NCBI RefSeq assembly: GCF_014649375.1 | Contig: NZ_BMSX01000001.1 | Span: forward strand, 675,648-739,647 | From: Streptomyces aurantiogriseus | GTDB lineage: Bacteria; Actinomycetota; Actinomycetes; Streptomycetales; Streptomycetaceae | Length of the DNA: 64,000 nucleotides | Direction: 5' to 3' | In this document: piece after piece, positions 41,076-49,188 of the stretch | How the letters are laid out: every line of letters starts with the position of its first letter | How positions within the stretch are numbered: the first letter of the stretch is position 1 | Translations under genes and position numbers: made by a program | Notes under the pieces: model-generated | The model's input: the letters and a program-made list of their open reading frames with translations, nothing else | Told to the model about the DNA's origin: nothing | Databases searched by the model: none

Positions 41076-42116
41076 GTGGCGTCCAACCGGCCTGCCCCAG
41101 AAGCCCCCTCCGTGCCCAGCCAGACCTTCGGCTACGGCAGCTACCGCACCGACGAGGGCCCCTGGGAGGAGTGGAACCCCACCGCGGAGTCCATTCGCCC
41201 CGTACGTGGCCGGCACCGCGTCGCCAAGGCCAAGCAGCGCGGCGGACTCGCCCGCAGCTCCACCGTTCTCGGCGTCGGCGTCATAGCCGCCGTCGGCGGC
41301 GCGGGCATGGCCAGCGCCAACACCGGCAAGCCGCCGGTCTCCATCTCCATGCCGGACCTCCCCTCCGTGGGTTCCCTGATATCCGACGAGGACACCCCCG
41401 AGGAGAGCGCGCCGGCCCTCGCCAGCTTCGGCAGCGTCGCCGCCGACCCGGTCGCCGCGGACGACAGCGTCACCCAGAGCACTGCCGACGCCGGTGAGGT
41501 GCTGCGCAGCCGCATCATGGCGCAGGCCGAGTCGCAGCAGACCCAGATCGAGGCCAAGGCCCAGGCCGCCGCGGCGGCCGCCGCCGCCAAGGCCGAGGCC
41601 GACGCGGCCGCCAAGGCCAAGGCGGAGGCGGAGGCCCAGGCCGCCGCCGCCAAGCAGAAGGCCGCCGAGGAAGCCGCGAAGAAGGCCGAGGCCGAGCGCC
41701 TCGCCGAGCTCGCCAAGCAGTACACGCTGCCGACCTCCTCGTACACCATCACCTCGAGCTTCGGCCAGGCCGGCGCCTACTGGTCCTCCGGGTACCACAC
41801 CGGCCTCGACTTCGCCGCCCCCACCGGCACCCTGCTCAAGGCCGTGCACAGCGGCACCATCACCTCCGCCGGCTGGGACGGGTCGTACGGGTACAAGACC
41901 GTGCTCACCCTCGACGACGGCACCGAGATCTGGTACGCCCACCAGTCCTCCATCAGCGTCAGCGTCGGCCAGAAGGTCGCCACCGGCGACGTCATCGGCC
42001 GTGTCGGCGCCACCGGCAACGTCACCGGTGCCCACCTCCACCTGGAGGTCCACACCGGCAGCGGCTCCGGCATCGACCCGGCGGCCTGGCTGCGGGACAA
42101 GGGGCTCAACCCCTGA
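41076..42116 (+). CDS. M23-family peptidoglycan endopeptidase under riboswitch control
   Basis: This 346-residue protein starts with the GTG at 41076. The N-terminus is polar, followed by a hydrophobic segment STVLGVGVIAAVGGAGMASA at about 61-80 that could serve as signal peptide or anchor. A long Ala/Glu/Lys-rich coiled coil runs over about 145-215. The LytM/M23 domain (about 220-340) has the zinc motifs HTGLDFA and HLHLEVH. It should cut peptide cross-links in the wall during growth or germination. The upstream c-di-AMP riboswitch links its expression to turgor and wall homeostasis. Confidence 0.95.
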   Translation: MASNRPAPEAPSVPSQTFGYGSYRTDEGPWEEWNPTAESIRPVRGRHRVAKAKQRGGLARSSTVLGVGVIAAVGGAGMASANTGKPPVSISMPDLPSVGSLISDEDTPEESAPALASFGSVAADPVAADDSVTQSTADAGEVLRSRIMAQAESQQTQIEAKAQAAAAAAAAKAEADAAAKAKAEAEAQAAAAKQKAAEEAAKKAEAERLAELAKQYTLPTSSYTITSSFGQAGAYWSSGYHTGLDFAAPTGTLLKAVHSGTITSAGWDGSYGYKTVLTLDDGTEIWYAHQSSISVSVGQKVATGDVIGRVGATGNVTGAHLHLEVHTGSGSGIDPAAWLRDKGLNP

Positions 42117-42201
42117 GATCTTCCGGGGAATTTCCGGAGGCTTCCTGGGGTCGGTGAGGTCTCCCGGATGCGGCCCGGATGTTTCCCGGATGTTTGCGAA
42201 C

Positions 42202-42240
42202 CCTTGGCCGGAGACGCGGAATGCGTGTCTCCGGCCAAGG
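42202..42240 (+). terminator. Hairpin between the M23 and aldo/keto reductase genes
   Basis: A 14-bp perfect stem CCTTGGCCGGAGAC / GTCTCCGGCCAAGG, extended by three weaker pairs. No U-tract. Confidence 0.7.
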
Positions 42241-42254
42241 CGTTGACACAGAGC

Positions 42255-43199
42255 ATGACTTCTCTGCGCAAGCTCGGCTCCTCCAACCTCGAGGTCTTCC
42301 CGCTCGCCCTCGGCGGCAACGTCTTCGGCTGGACCGCGGACGAGACGGCCACCTTCGCCGTCCTCGACGCCTACACGGCCGCCGGCGGCAACTTCGTCGA
42401 CACCGCCGACTCCTACTCGGCCTGGGTCGAGGGCAACAGCGGCGGTGAGTCCGAGACCCTGATCGGCAAGTGGGTGAAGGCGCGCGGCAACCGCGACGAC
42501 GTCGTGATCGCGACGAAGGTCAGCCAGCACCCCGACTTCCAGGGGCTCAGCGCCACCACCATCAAGGCCGCCGCCGACGCCTCCCTGCGCCGCCTCGGTA
42601 CCGACCACATCGACCTCTACTACACCCACTTCGACAAGCCCGAGGTGCCCGTCGAGGAGATCATCGGCGCCCTCGACGACCTGGTGAAGGCCGGAAAGGT
42701 CCGGCACATCGCCGCCTCCAACATCTCGCCCGAACGCCTGCGGGCCTCCCTGGAGTTCTCCGACCGCGAGGGCCTCGCCCGGTACGTGGCCCTCCAGCCG
42801 CACTACAACCTGGTCTCCCGCGACACGTACGAAGGCGGACTCCAGGACGTCGCCGCCGCCTCGGGCCTGGCCGCCGTGCCGTACTTCGCGCTGGCGTCCG
42901 GCTTCCTCACCGGCAAGTACCGGCCCGGTACGACCGTGGACAGCGCACGGGCCGAGGGCGCCGCGAAGCACCTGGAGACGGAGCGGGGCCGGAAGGTCCT
43001 CACCGCCCTGGACGAGATCGCCCGGGCGCACGACAGCGAGGTCGCCACCGTGGCGCTGGCCTGGCTCGCGGCCCAGCCGACGATCGCGGCACCGATCGCC
43101 TCCGCACGGACCGTGGAACAGCTGCCGGCACTGCTGGGGGTGGCCGAGCTGGAGCTGACGGAGGCGGAGATCGGACGGCTGACGGAGGCGTCGGCGTAA
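42255..43199 (+). CDS. Aldo/keto reductase
   Basis: This 314-residue NADPH-dependent oxidoreductase of the AKR TIM-barrel superfamily carries FVDTADSYSAW (catalytic Asp and Tyr), the catalytic Lys in VIATKVSQHP and the active-site His in LYYTHFDKPE. The cofactor end shows TIAAPIASARTVEQL. The ATG at 42255 has only a weak AGAG upstream. The physiological substrate is not evident. It lies immediately behind the M23 terminator and has its own transcription unit. Confidence 0.93.
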   Translation: MTSLRKLGSSNLEVFPLALGGNVFGWTADETATFAVLDAYTAAGGNFVDTADSYSAWVEGNSGGESETLIGKWVKARGNRDDVVIATKVSQHPDFQGLSATTIKAAADASLRRLGTDHIDLYYTHFDKPEVPVEEIIGALDDLVKAGKVRHIAASNISPERLRASLEFSDREGLARYVALQPHYNLVSRDTYEGGLQDVAAASGLAAVPYFALASGFLTGKYRPGTTVDSARAEGAAKHLETERGRKVLTALDEIARAHDSEVATVALAWLAAQPTIAAPIASARTVEQLPALLGVAELELTEAEIGRLTEASA

Positions 43200-43239
43200 G
43201 GCTGAGTCCGTTGCCCCCTGCCTCCGTCCCGTGGGCCCC

Positions 43240-44676
43240 TTAGAAGGGGGACTGGCGGTAGGGGTCGTGCTGGCTGTACCCGTACCCCGCGTACCCGGGC
43301 TGCGGGTGCGGGTGCGGCTGTGGTTGCGCCTGCGGATACGGCTGCGGCCCCGCCGGATACACGTGCCCGTGCCCGTACCCGTATCCCTGCCCGTACACCC
43401 CGTAGACCGGCCAGGGCGGTGCGGCCACCGGTACCGGGGGTGCCGTCATCCGGGCCGCGTGGTCCAGTGCGGGGCGTGCGATGTCCTTGCGCCGCCACAG
43501 CTCGTTCAGCAACTCCCGTTCCCGTACGACGAAGTCGGCACCGGCGCGGCCGAGGCGCCCCCGGTGCCGCAGGAACGCCAGGGAGGTCGCGTAGGCCTCG
43601 TACTGCGCCACCTCCCGCGCGGCCGGTTTGCCCAGGTGCCGGCGGGCGTAGTCGCGGGCCAGCCGCCGGGCCCGCATCGAGCCGAGCGCGTACGGCTCCG
43701 CCGGGGTGAGCCAGCCCGCGGCAGTGTAGGCGGGCAGCTCCTCCCGTACGGTGCCCAGTTCGCGCTGACGCGTCCACACCACCAGCCAGGTCAGCACCGC
43801 GAAGGCGGGCACCATGAACGCCCCGTACACCGCGAAGAACCCCCACTCGCCGAGGACCGACGAGCCGTTCCAGAAGGCGTGCATGGCCATCGCGAGGAGC
43901 AGGCCGGTCAGCGGAAGCAGGACGCGCCGTACGCGCTGACGGTCCCCGGAGAGCGCGGCGATGCCGAAGCCGATGCCGGTCAGGACCGTGAACAGGGGGT
44001 GCGCGAACGGGGACATGATGATGCGCACGAAGAAGGTCGCGGCGGTGACGGAGGCGATGCCGCTGTCGCCGGTGAGCTGGTCGGTGCCGAAGGCGGTGCC
44101 GAGGTACAGGATGTTCTCGGTGAACGCGAAGCCGGTGGCGGTGATCCCGGCTATGACGACGCCGTCGACGATTCCGGTGAAGTCCCGTCGGCGGAAGAGG
44201 AAGACGAGCAGGACGGCGGCGGCTTTCGCGGACTCCTCGACGACGGGCGCTATGACGGTCGAGCCCAGAGTGTCCGCGCCGGCGGGGTCGGCGGTCGCCG
44301 TGGCGATCCATCTCGTGGCGAAGCTGTTGGCGACGATCGCGATCAGCGCCGCCGCGCACGCGCCCCAGGCGAACGCGAACATCAGGTTCCGCCAGGGGCC
44401 GGGCTCGACCCGGTCGAGCCACCGGAAGGCGGCGATGAGCAGCGGTACGGGAAAGACGGCGAGCCCGAGCCCGACCAGGAACCCTTCCGTGCCGGTCTGT
44501 TCCCGCACCAGCGCCAGGATGACGAGCCCGGAGAGCGCGAGCAGGGTGATCAGCGCGCCGTAACGCACCCACCTGTGCTGCCACCAGTGCGCGTGCCGGA
44601 GCACACCTCCCTCGGGTGTGCCGCCCGGCTGGGGCGGCTGCGGCGGGTGCGGTGGATACGGGGGACTGATGGCCAC
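43240..44676 (-). CDS. PrsW-family intramembrane protease with Pro/Tyr/His/Gln-rich tail
   Basis: This roughly 478-residue membrane protein starts with the GTG at 44676 and has a Pro-rich start (MAISPPYPPHPPQPPQPGG). Multiple membrane helices carry the PrsW motifs: VVEESAKAAAV (EExxK), FAFTENILYL and MHAFWN. These glutamic proteases cleave anti-sigma factors or receptors within the membrane. The last 60 residues form a Gly/Tyr/His/Pro/Gln repeat tail (YGYGHGHVYPAG and similar) that is probably disordered in the cytoplasm. No anti-sigma gene is adjacent. Confidence 0.9.
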   Translation of the reverse strand: MAISPPYPPHPPQPPQPGGTPEGGVLRHAHWWQHRWVRYGALITLLALSGLVILALVREQTGTEGFLVGLGLAVFPVPLLIAAFRWLDRVEPGPWRNLMFAFAWGACAAALIAIVANSFATRWIATATADPAGADTLGSTVIAPVVEESAKAAAVLLVFLFRRRDFTGIVDGVVIAGITATGFAFTENILYLGTAFGTDQLTGDSGIASVTAATFFVRIIMSPFAHPLFTVLTGIGFGIAALSGDRQRVRRVLLPLTGLLLAMAMHAFWNGSSVLGEWGFFAVYGAFMVPAFAVLTWLVVWTRQRELGTVREELPAYTAAGWLTPAEPYALGSMRARRLARDYARRHLGKPAAREVAQYEAYATSLAFLRHRGRLGRAGADFVVRERELLNELWRRKDIARPALDHAARMTAPPVPVAAPPWPVYGVYGQGYGYGHGHVYPAGPQPYPQAQPQPHPHPQPGYAGYGYSQHDPYRQSPF

Positions 44677-44726
44677 GGCATCGACCCTAACGAGGGAGAG
44701 GACGGTGGTGGAGGGGGTCGGGACGG

Positions 44727-45533
44727 TCAGCCGTGCTGTACGCGGCGGAAGAGCAGATCGTTCACCACATGACCCTTGTCCAGCCCCTGCCCCTCGAAAC
44801 GGGTCAGCGGCCGGAACTCGGGCCGGGGCGCGAAACCGCCGTCGGCCTGCGTGTTCTCGAACTCGGGGTGCGCGGTGAGCACCTCCAGCATCTGCTCCGC
44901 GTAGGGCTCCCAGTCGGTCGCGCAGTGCACGAGCGCGCCCGGCTTCAGACGGGTCGCGGCCAGGCTGAGGAACTCCGGCTGGATCAGGCGGCGCTTGTGG
45001 TGCCGCTTCTTGGGCCACGGGTCGGGGAAGTAGACGCGCAGCCCGTCGAGGGAGTCCGGGTCCAGCATCTCGCGCAGCAGAATGATCGCGTCGCCGTTGC
45101 CGACACGGAGGTTGGTGAGCCCGTCGCGGTCGGCCAGGTTGAGCAGATTCCCCTGCCCGGGCGTGTGCACGTCCACGGCGAGGATGTTGGTGCCGGGATC
45201 GGCGGCGGCCATCTGCGCGGTGGCCTCCCCCATCCCGAACCCGATCTCCATGACGACGGGCCGGTCATTCCCGAACAACTCGACGAGATCGACATGCCGC
45301 CCATCGATGTCGAGCCCCCACTTGGGCCACAGCCGCTGCAACGCATCGGCCTGCCCCGCGGTCACCCGACTGCGCCGCGGCTGAAAACTCCGAATCCGCC
45401 GCTCGAAGTGAGATCCAGCAGGATCGGCCTTGGGCCCATCGGGAAACCGCGGCTCCCCCTTGCCACGGGCACGCCGGAGAGACTCGCCGGGGGCGGGTCG
45501 GGGGACTTCGGGAGTGTTCAGAGAATCAGACAC
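44727..45533 (-). CDS. trmB: tRNA (guanine-N7-)-methyltransferase TrmB
   Basis: This 268-residue SAM-dependent methyltransferase makes m7G46 in tRNA. Visible are the SAM site VMEIGFGMGEATAQMA and the family motifs YFPDPWPKKRHHKRRL and PGALVHCATDWEPYA. A poorly conserved N-terminal extension of about 45 residues precedes the domain. The GTG start at 45533 has no ribosome binding site but lies 10 nt after a TAAAAT -10-like hexamer on the minus strand, so the mRNA may be nearly leaderless. Confidence 0.95.
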   Translation of the reverse strand: MSDSLNTPEVPRPAPGESLRRARGKGEPRFPDGPKADPAGSHFERRIRSFQPRRSRVTAGQADALQRLWPKWGLDIDGRHVDLVELFGNDRPVVMEIGFGMGEATAQMAAADPGTNILAVDVHTPGQGNLLNLADRDGLTNLRVGNGDAIILLREMLDPDSLDGLRVYFPDPWPKKRHHKRRLIQPEFLSLAATRLKPGALVHCATDWEPYAEQMLEVLTAHPEFENTQADGGFAPRPEFRPLTRFEGQGLDKGHVVNDLLFRRVQHG

Positions 45534-45651
45534 AGTGGGCTCGATTTTACGCTGGGCGGGTGGGGTCCTGGAGGGGCGTAGGGGAGGAGCCCCTGGAGGA
45601 CGGGGCGGGTACGGGCAGCGGGGGCGAAACCCCTCCACGCCCGCCCCACCC

Positions 45652-46869
45652 TCACAGCTCTCCCAACACCCCCAACGCCCTCCGAGCCACCTCCCGCCCG
45701 ATCGGCAGAGAGGCCGTCGCCGCAGGTGAAGGCGCGTTCAGCACATGAACCGCCCGCACCTCCTCCCGTATCAGGAAGTCGTCCACCAGCCCCCCGTCCC
45801 GCAGCACCGCCTGCGCCCGCACCCCAGCCGCCGCCGGTACCAGATCCCCTTCCTCCACGGCCGGCAGCAATCGACGCACCGCCTCCACGAACGCCCTCTT
45901 GGACCACGACCGACGCAGCTCCCCCACCCCGTACCGCCAGTGCCGCCGCCCCATCCGCCACACCCCGGGCCACGCGGCCGTCGCCGCAACCTCCCGCGGT
46001 CGTACGACCCCCCACCCGTACCCCTCCCGCGCCAGCGCCGGCACCGCGTTGGGCCCGACGTGGACGCCCCCGTCGATCCCGCGTGTGAGATGCACCCCGA
46101 GGAACGGGAACGCCGGATCGGGCACCGGATACACCAGCCCCCGCACCAGCTCGGGCCGGGCCAGCTCGTAGTACTCCCCCCGGAACGGCACGATCCGCAC
46201 CTCGGGCTCGTCCCCGGTCAGCCGGGCGATCTCGTCGCAGTAGAGCCCGGCGCAGTTCACCAGCACCCGGCCCCGCACGACGTCCCCGCGCGCGGTACGG
46301 ACGGCGACCCCCCGCTCCGGGCGCCGGTCGACCTGCACGATCTCCGCGCCGTACCGGATCTCCGCCCCGGACGCCTCGCCCAGCTGTCGGGCGACCGCCG
46401 TGAAGTCGCAGATGCCGGTGGTGCGCACGCGTATCGCCGCGAGTCCGCGCACCTCGGGTTCGTACTCGGAGATCTGGGCGGGGCCCAGCTCCCGCACCGG
46501 AATCCCGTTCTCCCTGCCGCGCTGGACCAGCGCGTGCAGGCGGGGCAGCTCCGCCCGGTCCGTGGCGACGATCAGCTTGCCGGTGACGGCGTGCGGGATG
46601 CCGTACTCCGCGCAGAACTTGATCATCTCGGCGGCGCCCCGCACCGCGTACCGTGCCTTCAGCGAGCCGGGCCGGTAGTAGATCCCGCTGTGGATGACGC
46701 CGCTGTTGCGCCCCGTCTGGTGCCGGGCGGGCCCCGGCTCCTTCTCCAGCACCGTCACCCGCGTCCCCGGCGCGGCACGCGAAATCGCGTGCGCCGTCGA
46801 CAGGCCGACGATCCCACCGCCGATCACCAGCACGTCGCAGTCGTACCCGATCGCCCGACCCTCGCGCAC
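45652..46869 (-). CDS. lhgO: L-2-hydroxyglutarate oxidase LhgO
   Basis: This roughly 405-residue FAD-dependent oxidoreductase of the DAO superfamily shows the dinucleotide motif VIGGGIVGLSTAHA and the diagnostic HQTGRNSGVIHSGIYY and GSLKARYAVRGA. It oxidises L-2-hydroxyglutarate to 2-oxoglutarate with electrons passed to the membrane quinone pool. Three in-frame GTG codons occur at the start. The third (46869) has GGGAGG eight bases upstream and is preferred. It stands between trmB and a regulator gene on the same strand. Confidence 0.92.
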   Translation of the reverse strand: MREGRAIGYDCDVLVIGGGIVGLSTAHAISRAAPGTRVTVLEKEPGPARHQTGRNSGVIHSGIYYRPGSLKARYAVRGAAEMIKFCAEYGIPHAVTGKLIVATDRAELPRLHALVQRGRENGIPVRELGPAQISEYEPEVRGLAAIRVRTTGICDFTAVARQLGEASGAEIRYGAEIVQVDRRPERGVAVRTARGDVVRGRVLVNCAGLYCDEIARLTGDEPEVRIVPFRGEYYELARPELVRGLVYPVPDPAFPFLGVHLTRGIDGGVHVGPNAVPALAREGYGWGVVRPREVAATAAWPGVWRMGRRHWRYGVGELRRSWSKRAFVEAVRRLLPAVEEGDLVPAAAGVRAQAVLRDGGLVDDFLIREEVRAVHVLNAPSPAATASLPIGREVARRALGVLGEL

Positions 46870-47040
46870 CTGCACCACCTCCCGGCTTCGATAGTGCACT
46901 GCGCCACTGACAATGCCTTGAAACCCGGGAGGTGCGGGTCTGCGCCCGGCCGGGCGCAGCATCAGGGAGGCAGAAGCCCCTGGAAGGCAGGAGCACCAGG
47001 AAGGCAGGAGCACCAGCACCGGTCCGCCCCCGGCGGAGCG

Positions 47041-48465
47041 CTACGCGGGAGCCATCAGCAGAGGCCGCGCCCGCTCCCGCAGCTCCACCACACGCGGCTC
47101 GTCGCCGTACGGCTCCAGGCGGTGCAGGAGGTCCTTGACGTACTCGGTGGTGCGGGCGGACGAGATGCGTCCGGCCACCTCCACCGCCCGCACACCCTGC
47201 TCGCAGGCCGCGTCCAGGTTGCCCGACTCGAGTTCGGCGACCGCTGAGACGACGAGCCTGAGTCCGTGCGAGCGCACGAACTCCTCCGTCGGCTGCGACA
47301 GCGCCTGCTCCGTGAAGCGGCGCACCTGGCGTGGTGCCTTCAGGTCGCGGTAGCACTCGGCGGCGTCGGCGGCGAAGCGGTCGTAGGAGTAGAAACCGAG
47401 CCACGACGGGTCGTTGTCGCCGTCGCGGGCGCGCTCCAGCCAGCTCTCGGCGGCCTTGAGGGCCGCGCCGGCGGCCTGGGCGTCACCCGCGCGCGCGTGG
47501 GCGCGGGCCTCGACCAGGCGGAAGAAGCTCATCGTGCGGGCCGTGGCCAGGCCGCGGTTGCGCTCCAGGGCGGCCTGGGCGAGGTCGACGCCCTCGTCGC
47601 CGAAGCCGCGGTACGTCGCCTGCAACGACATCGACGCCAGCACGTACCCCCCGAGCGGGACGTCCGCGGCCGCGCGCGCGAGGCGCAGTGCCTGGATGTA
47701 GTACCGCTGGGCGGCCTCCTGCTGGCCGGTGTCGAAGGCCATCCAGCCGGCGAGGCGGGTGAGTTCGGCGCTCGCCCCGAACAGGGCGCGCCCGACCTCG
47801 TCGGAGTACGAGCCGAGCAGCAGCGGCGCCGCCTCCACCCGCAGGCACTCCGGCACCATGGACGAACGCCAGTCGCCGCCCCCGTACTTGGAGTCCCAGC
47901 GCCTGGCGTCCTCCGCGGCCTCCCGCAGCTTCTGCACATCGCTGTGGCCGACTTTGAGCGGTGCGCCGGAGCCCTCCACGGTGTGGGCCTCGCGCGCCAC
48001 CGAACTGTCGGCCGGGGTTATCAGCCACCGCGAGGCCGGCGTTGCGTATGCGCTTACTGCGAACGAACCGGCCAGCGACTGCCAGATGCCACCGGAGCCG
48101 GCCCGGCGGCCGGCGAGGTCGAGGCGGTACAGCTCCGTCGCCGAGCGCACGGCCTGGCCGACGTCTCTGGGGAAGGCGAGGCCCACTTCGGGCGCGGGGT
48201 CCGCGTCCGCAAGACCGATCTCGTGGAGCGGCACCGGACGGCCGAGCTTCTGGCCGATCGCGGCCGCGATGAGGTGCGGCGCGGCACCCTGCGGCACCAT
48301 GCCCTTCGACACCCAGCGCGCCACGGACGTCTTGTCGTAGCGAAGGGTCAACCCGCGTTGAGCCCCAAGATCGTTGACACGTCGCGCGAGTCCCGCGTTG
48401 CTGATTCCCGCGAGGGCGAGAACGGCGCCGAGCTTTTCGTTCGGCCCGCGTTGCTCCCTGGACAT
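47041..48465 (-). CDS. Sporulation-associated regulator (HTH plus TPR-like helical domain)
   Basis: This 474-residue protein has an N-terminal lambda-repressor-like region ([20 protein letters not shown], then [20 protein letters not shown], about 10-60). A long alpha-helical part follows, with TPR-like repeats ([47 protein letters not shown]). The pattern resembles Streptomyces developmental regulators annotated as sporulation-associated proteins. The target and ligand are unknown. The start at 48465 follows GAGGGG. A gene-free region of 720 bp separates it from the next gene. Confidence 0.75.
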   Translation of the reverse strand: MSREQRGPNEKLGAVLALAGISNAGLARRVNDLGAQRGLTLRYDKTSVARWVSKGMVPQGAAPHLIAAAIGQKLGRPVPLHEIGLADADPAPEVGLAFPRDVGQAVRSATELYRLDLAGRRAGSGGIWQSLAGSFAVSAYATPASRWLITPADSSVAREAHTVEGSGAPLKVGHSDVQKLREAAEDARRWDSKYGGGDWRSSMVPECLRVEAAPLLLGSYSDEVGRALFGASAELTRLAGWMAFDTGQQEAAQRYYIQALRLARAAADVPLGGYVLASMSLQATYRGFGDEGVDLAQAALERNRGLATARTMSFFRLVEARAHARAGDAQAAGAALKAAESWLERARDGDNDPSWLGFYSYDRFAADAAECYRDLKAPRQVRRFTEQALSQPTEEFVRSHGLRLVVSAVAELESGNLDAACEQGVRAVEVAGRISSARTTEYVKDLLHRLEPYGDEPRVVELRERARPLLMAPA

Positions 48466-49188
48466 TGCGCCACCCCTCGACACAGACGGCTGCCGCGCTG
48501 GCATAACCACGCGGCATTCGTAAACCCAGCGTAGTTCGCCGCATCCCAAGCGTTAAGGGGCATTCTTCCGGATGGCGGGATTGTGGCCCGTACGGGAGTA
48601 CGGGCGCCGGTACGTTCCGTGGCCGCGTGCTCCCGCTGTGTGGCCGTGCGCCCGTCCGTGCGCTCTTCTCCGGCCATCGGGGGAGCGGTTCCATGGGTCG
48701 TGCGTGGGTCGGCCCGCTGTACTGGATCCAGTGGGCTGGGGGACACCGCCGCCACCATCCCCGCGGGCGGCGGAACGGCCCGGGGGGCGATCTCCGCCTC
48801 CCGGGCCGGCGCGCGGGTCGAGGCGCGCGGCTGTGTACGGAGCGTGTGCGAGCCTGTCCCGACGACGGCCACGCGCGCGGGATTTGGCTGAAAATCGACC
48901 CTGTGTTCCGTGGGTGATTGCGCTTCCCACCATGGAAATCGAGGGCGCGCAGGGCGTTTTGAGGGAGCGTATCGGGGGCGCATTCGCGTCGCACATGCGG
49001 GGGTGCACGCGGTTGTCGGCGCCCCGCGCGCGTGAGTGCGCACGGTCCTGCAGGTCGGCGCGGGGGCGTTCAAGGGGCGCACTCCGGGGATCTCAAGCGG
49101 CGCCACCTCCTTCTGCGGCGCGTTCTTCGTGGCAGCATGTGAACCGTTCGTACGGTGCACTGGTTGTCCACAGCCTGTGGAGGCGTCG
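48466..49188. other. 723-bp intergenic region between two divergent genes
   Basis: No reading frame here shows convincing protein character. The region probably holds promoters for both neighbours. One perfect DnaA-box-like TTGTCCACA occurs at 49164-49172, forming a small palindrome CCACAG-C-CTGTGG that overlaps the GGAGG ribosome binding site of the next gene. The left half is rich in short GC repeats (CCCGTACGGGAGTACGGG near 48587). Confidence 0.5.

Noticed and set aside
49164..49172. DnaA-box-like TTGTCCACA, possible replication origin
   Set aside because: Only one box is present. The Streptomyces origin has many boxes between dnaA and dnaN, neither of which is here.
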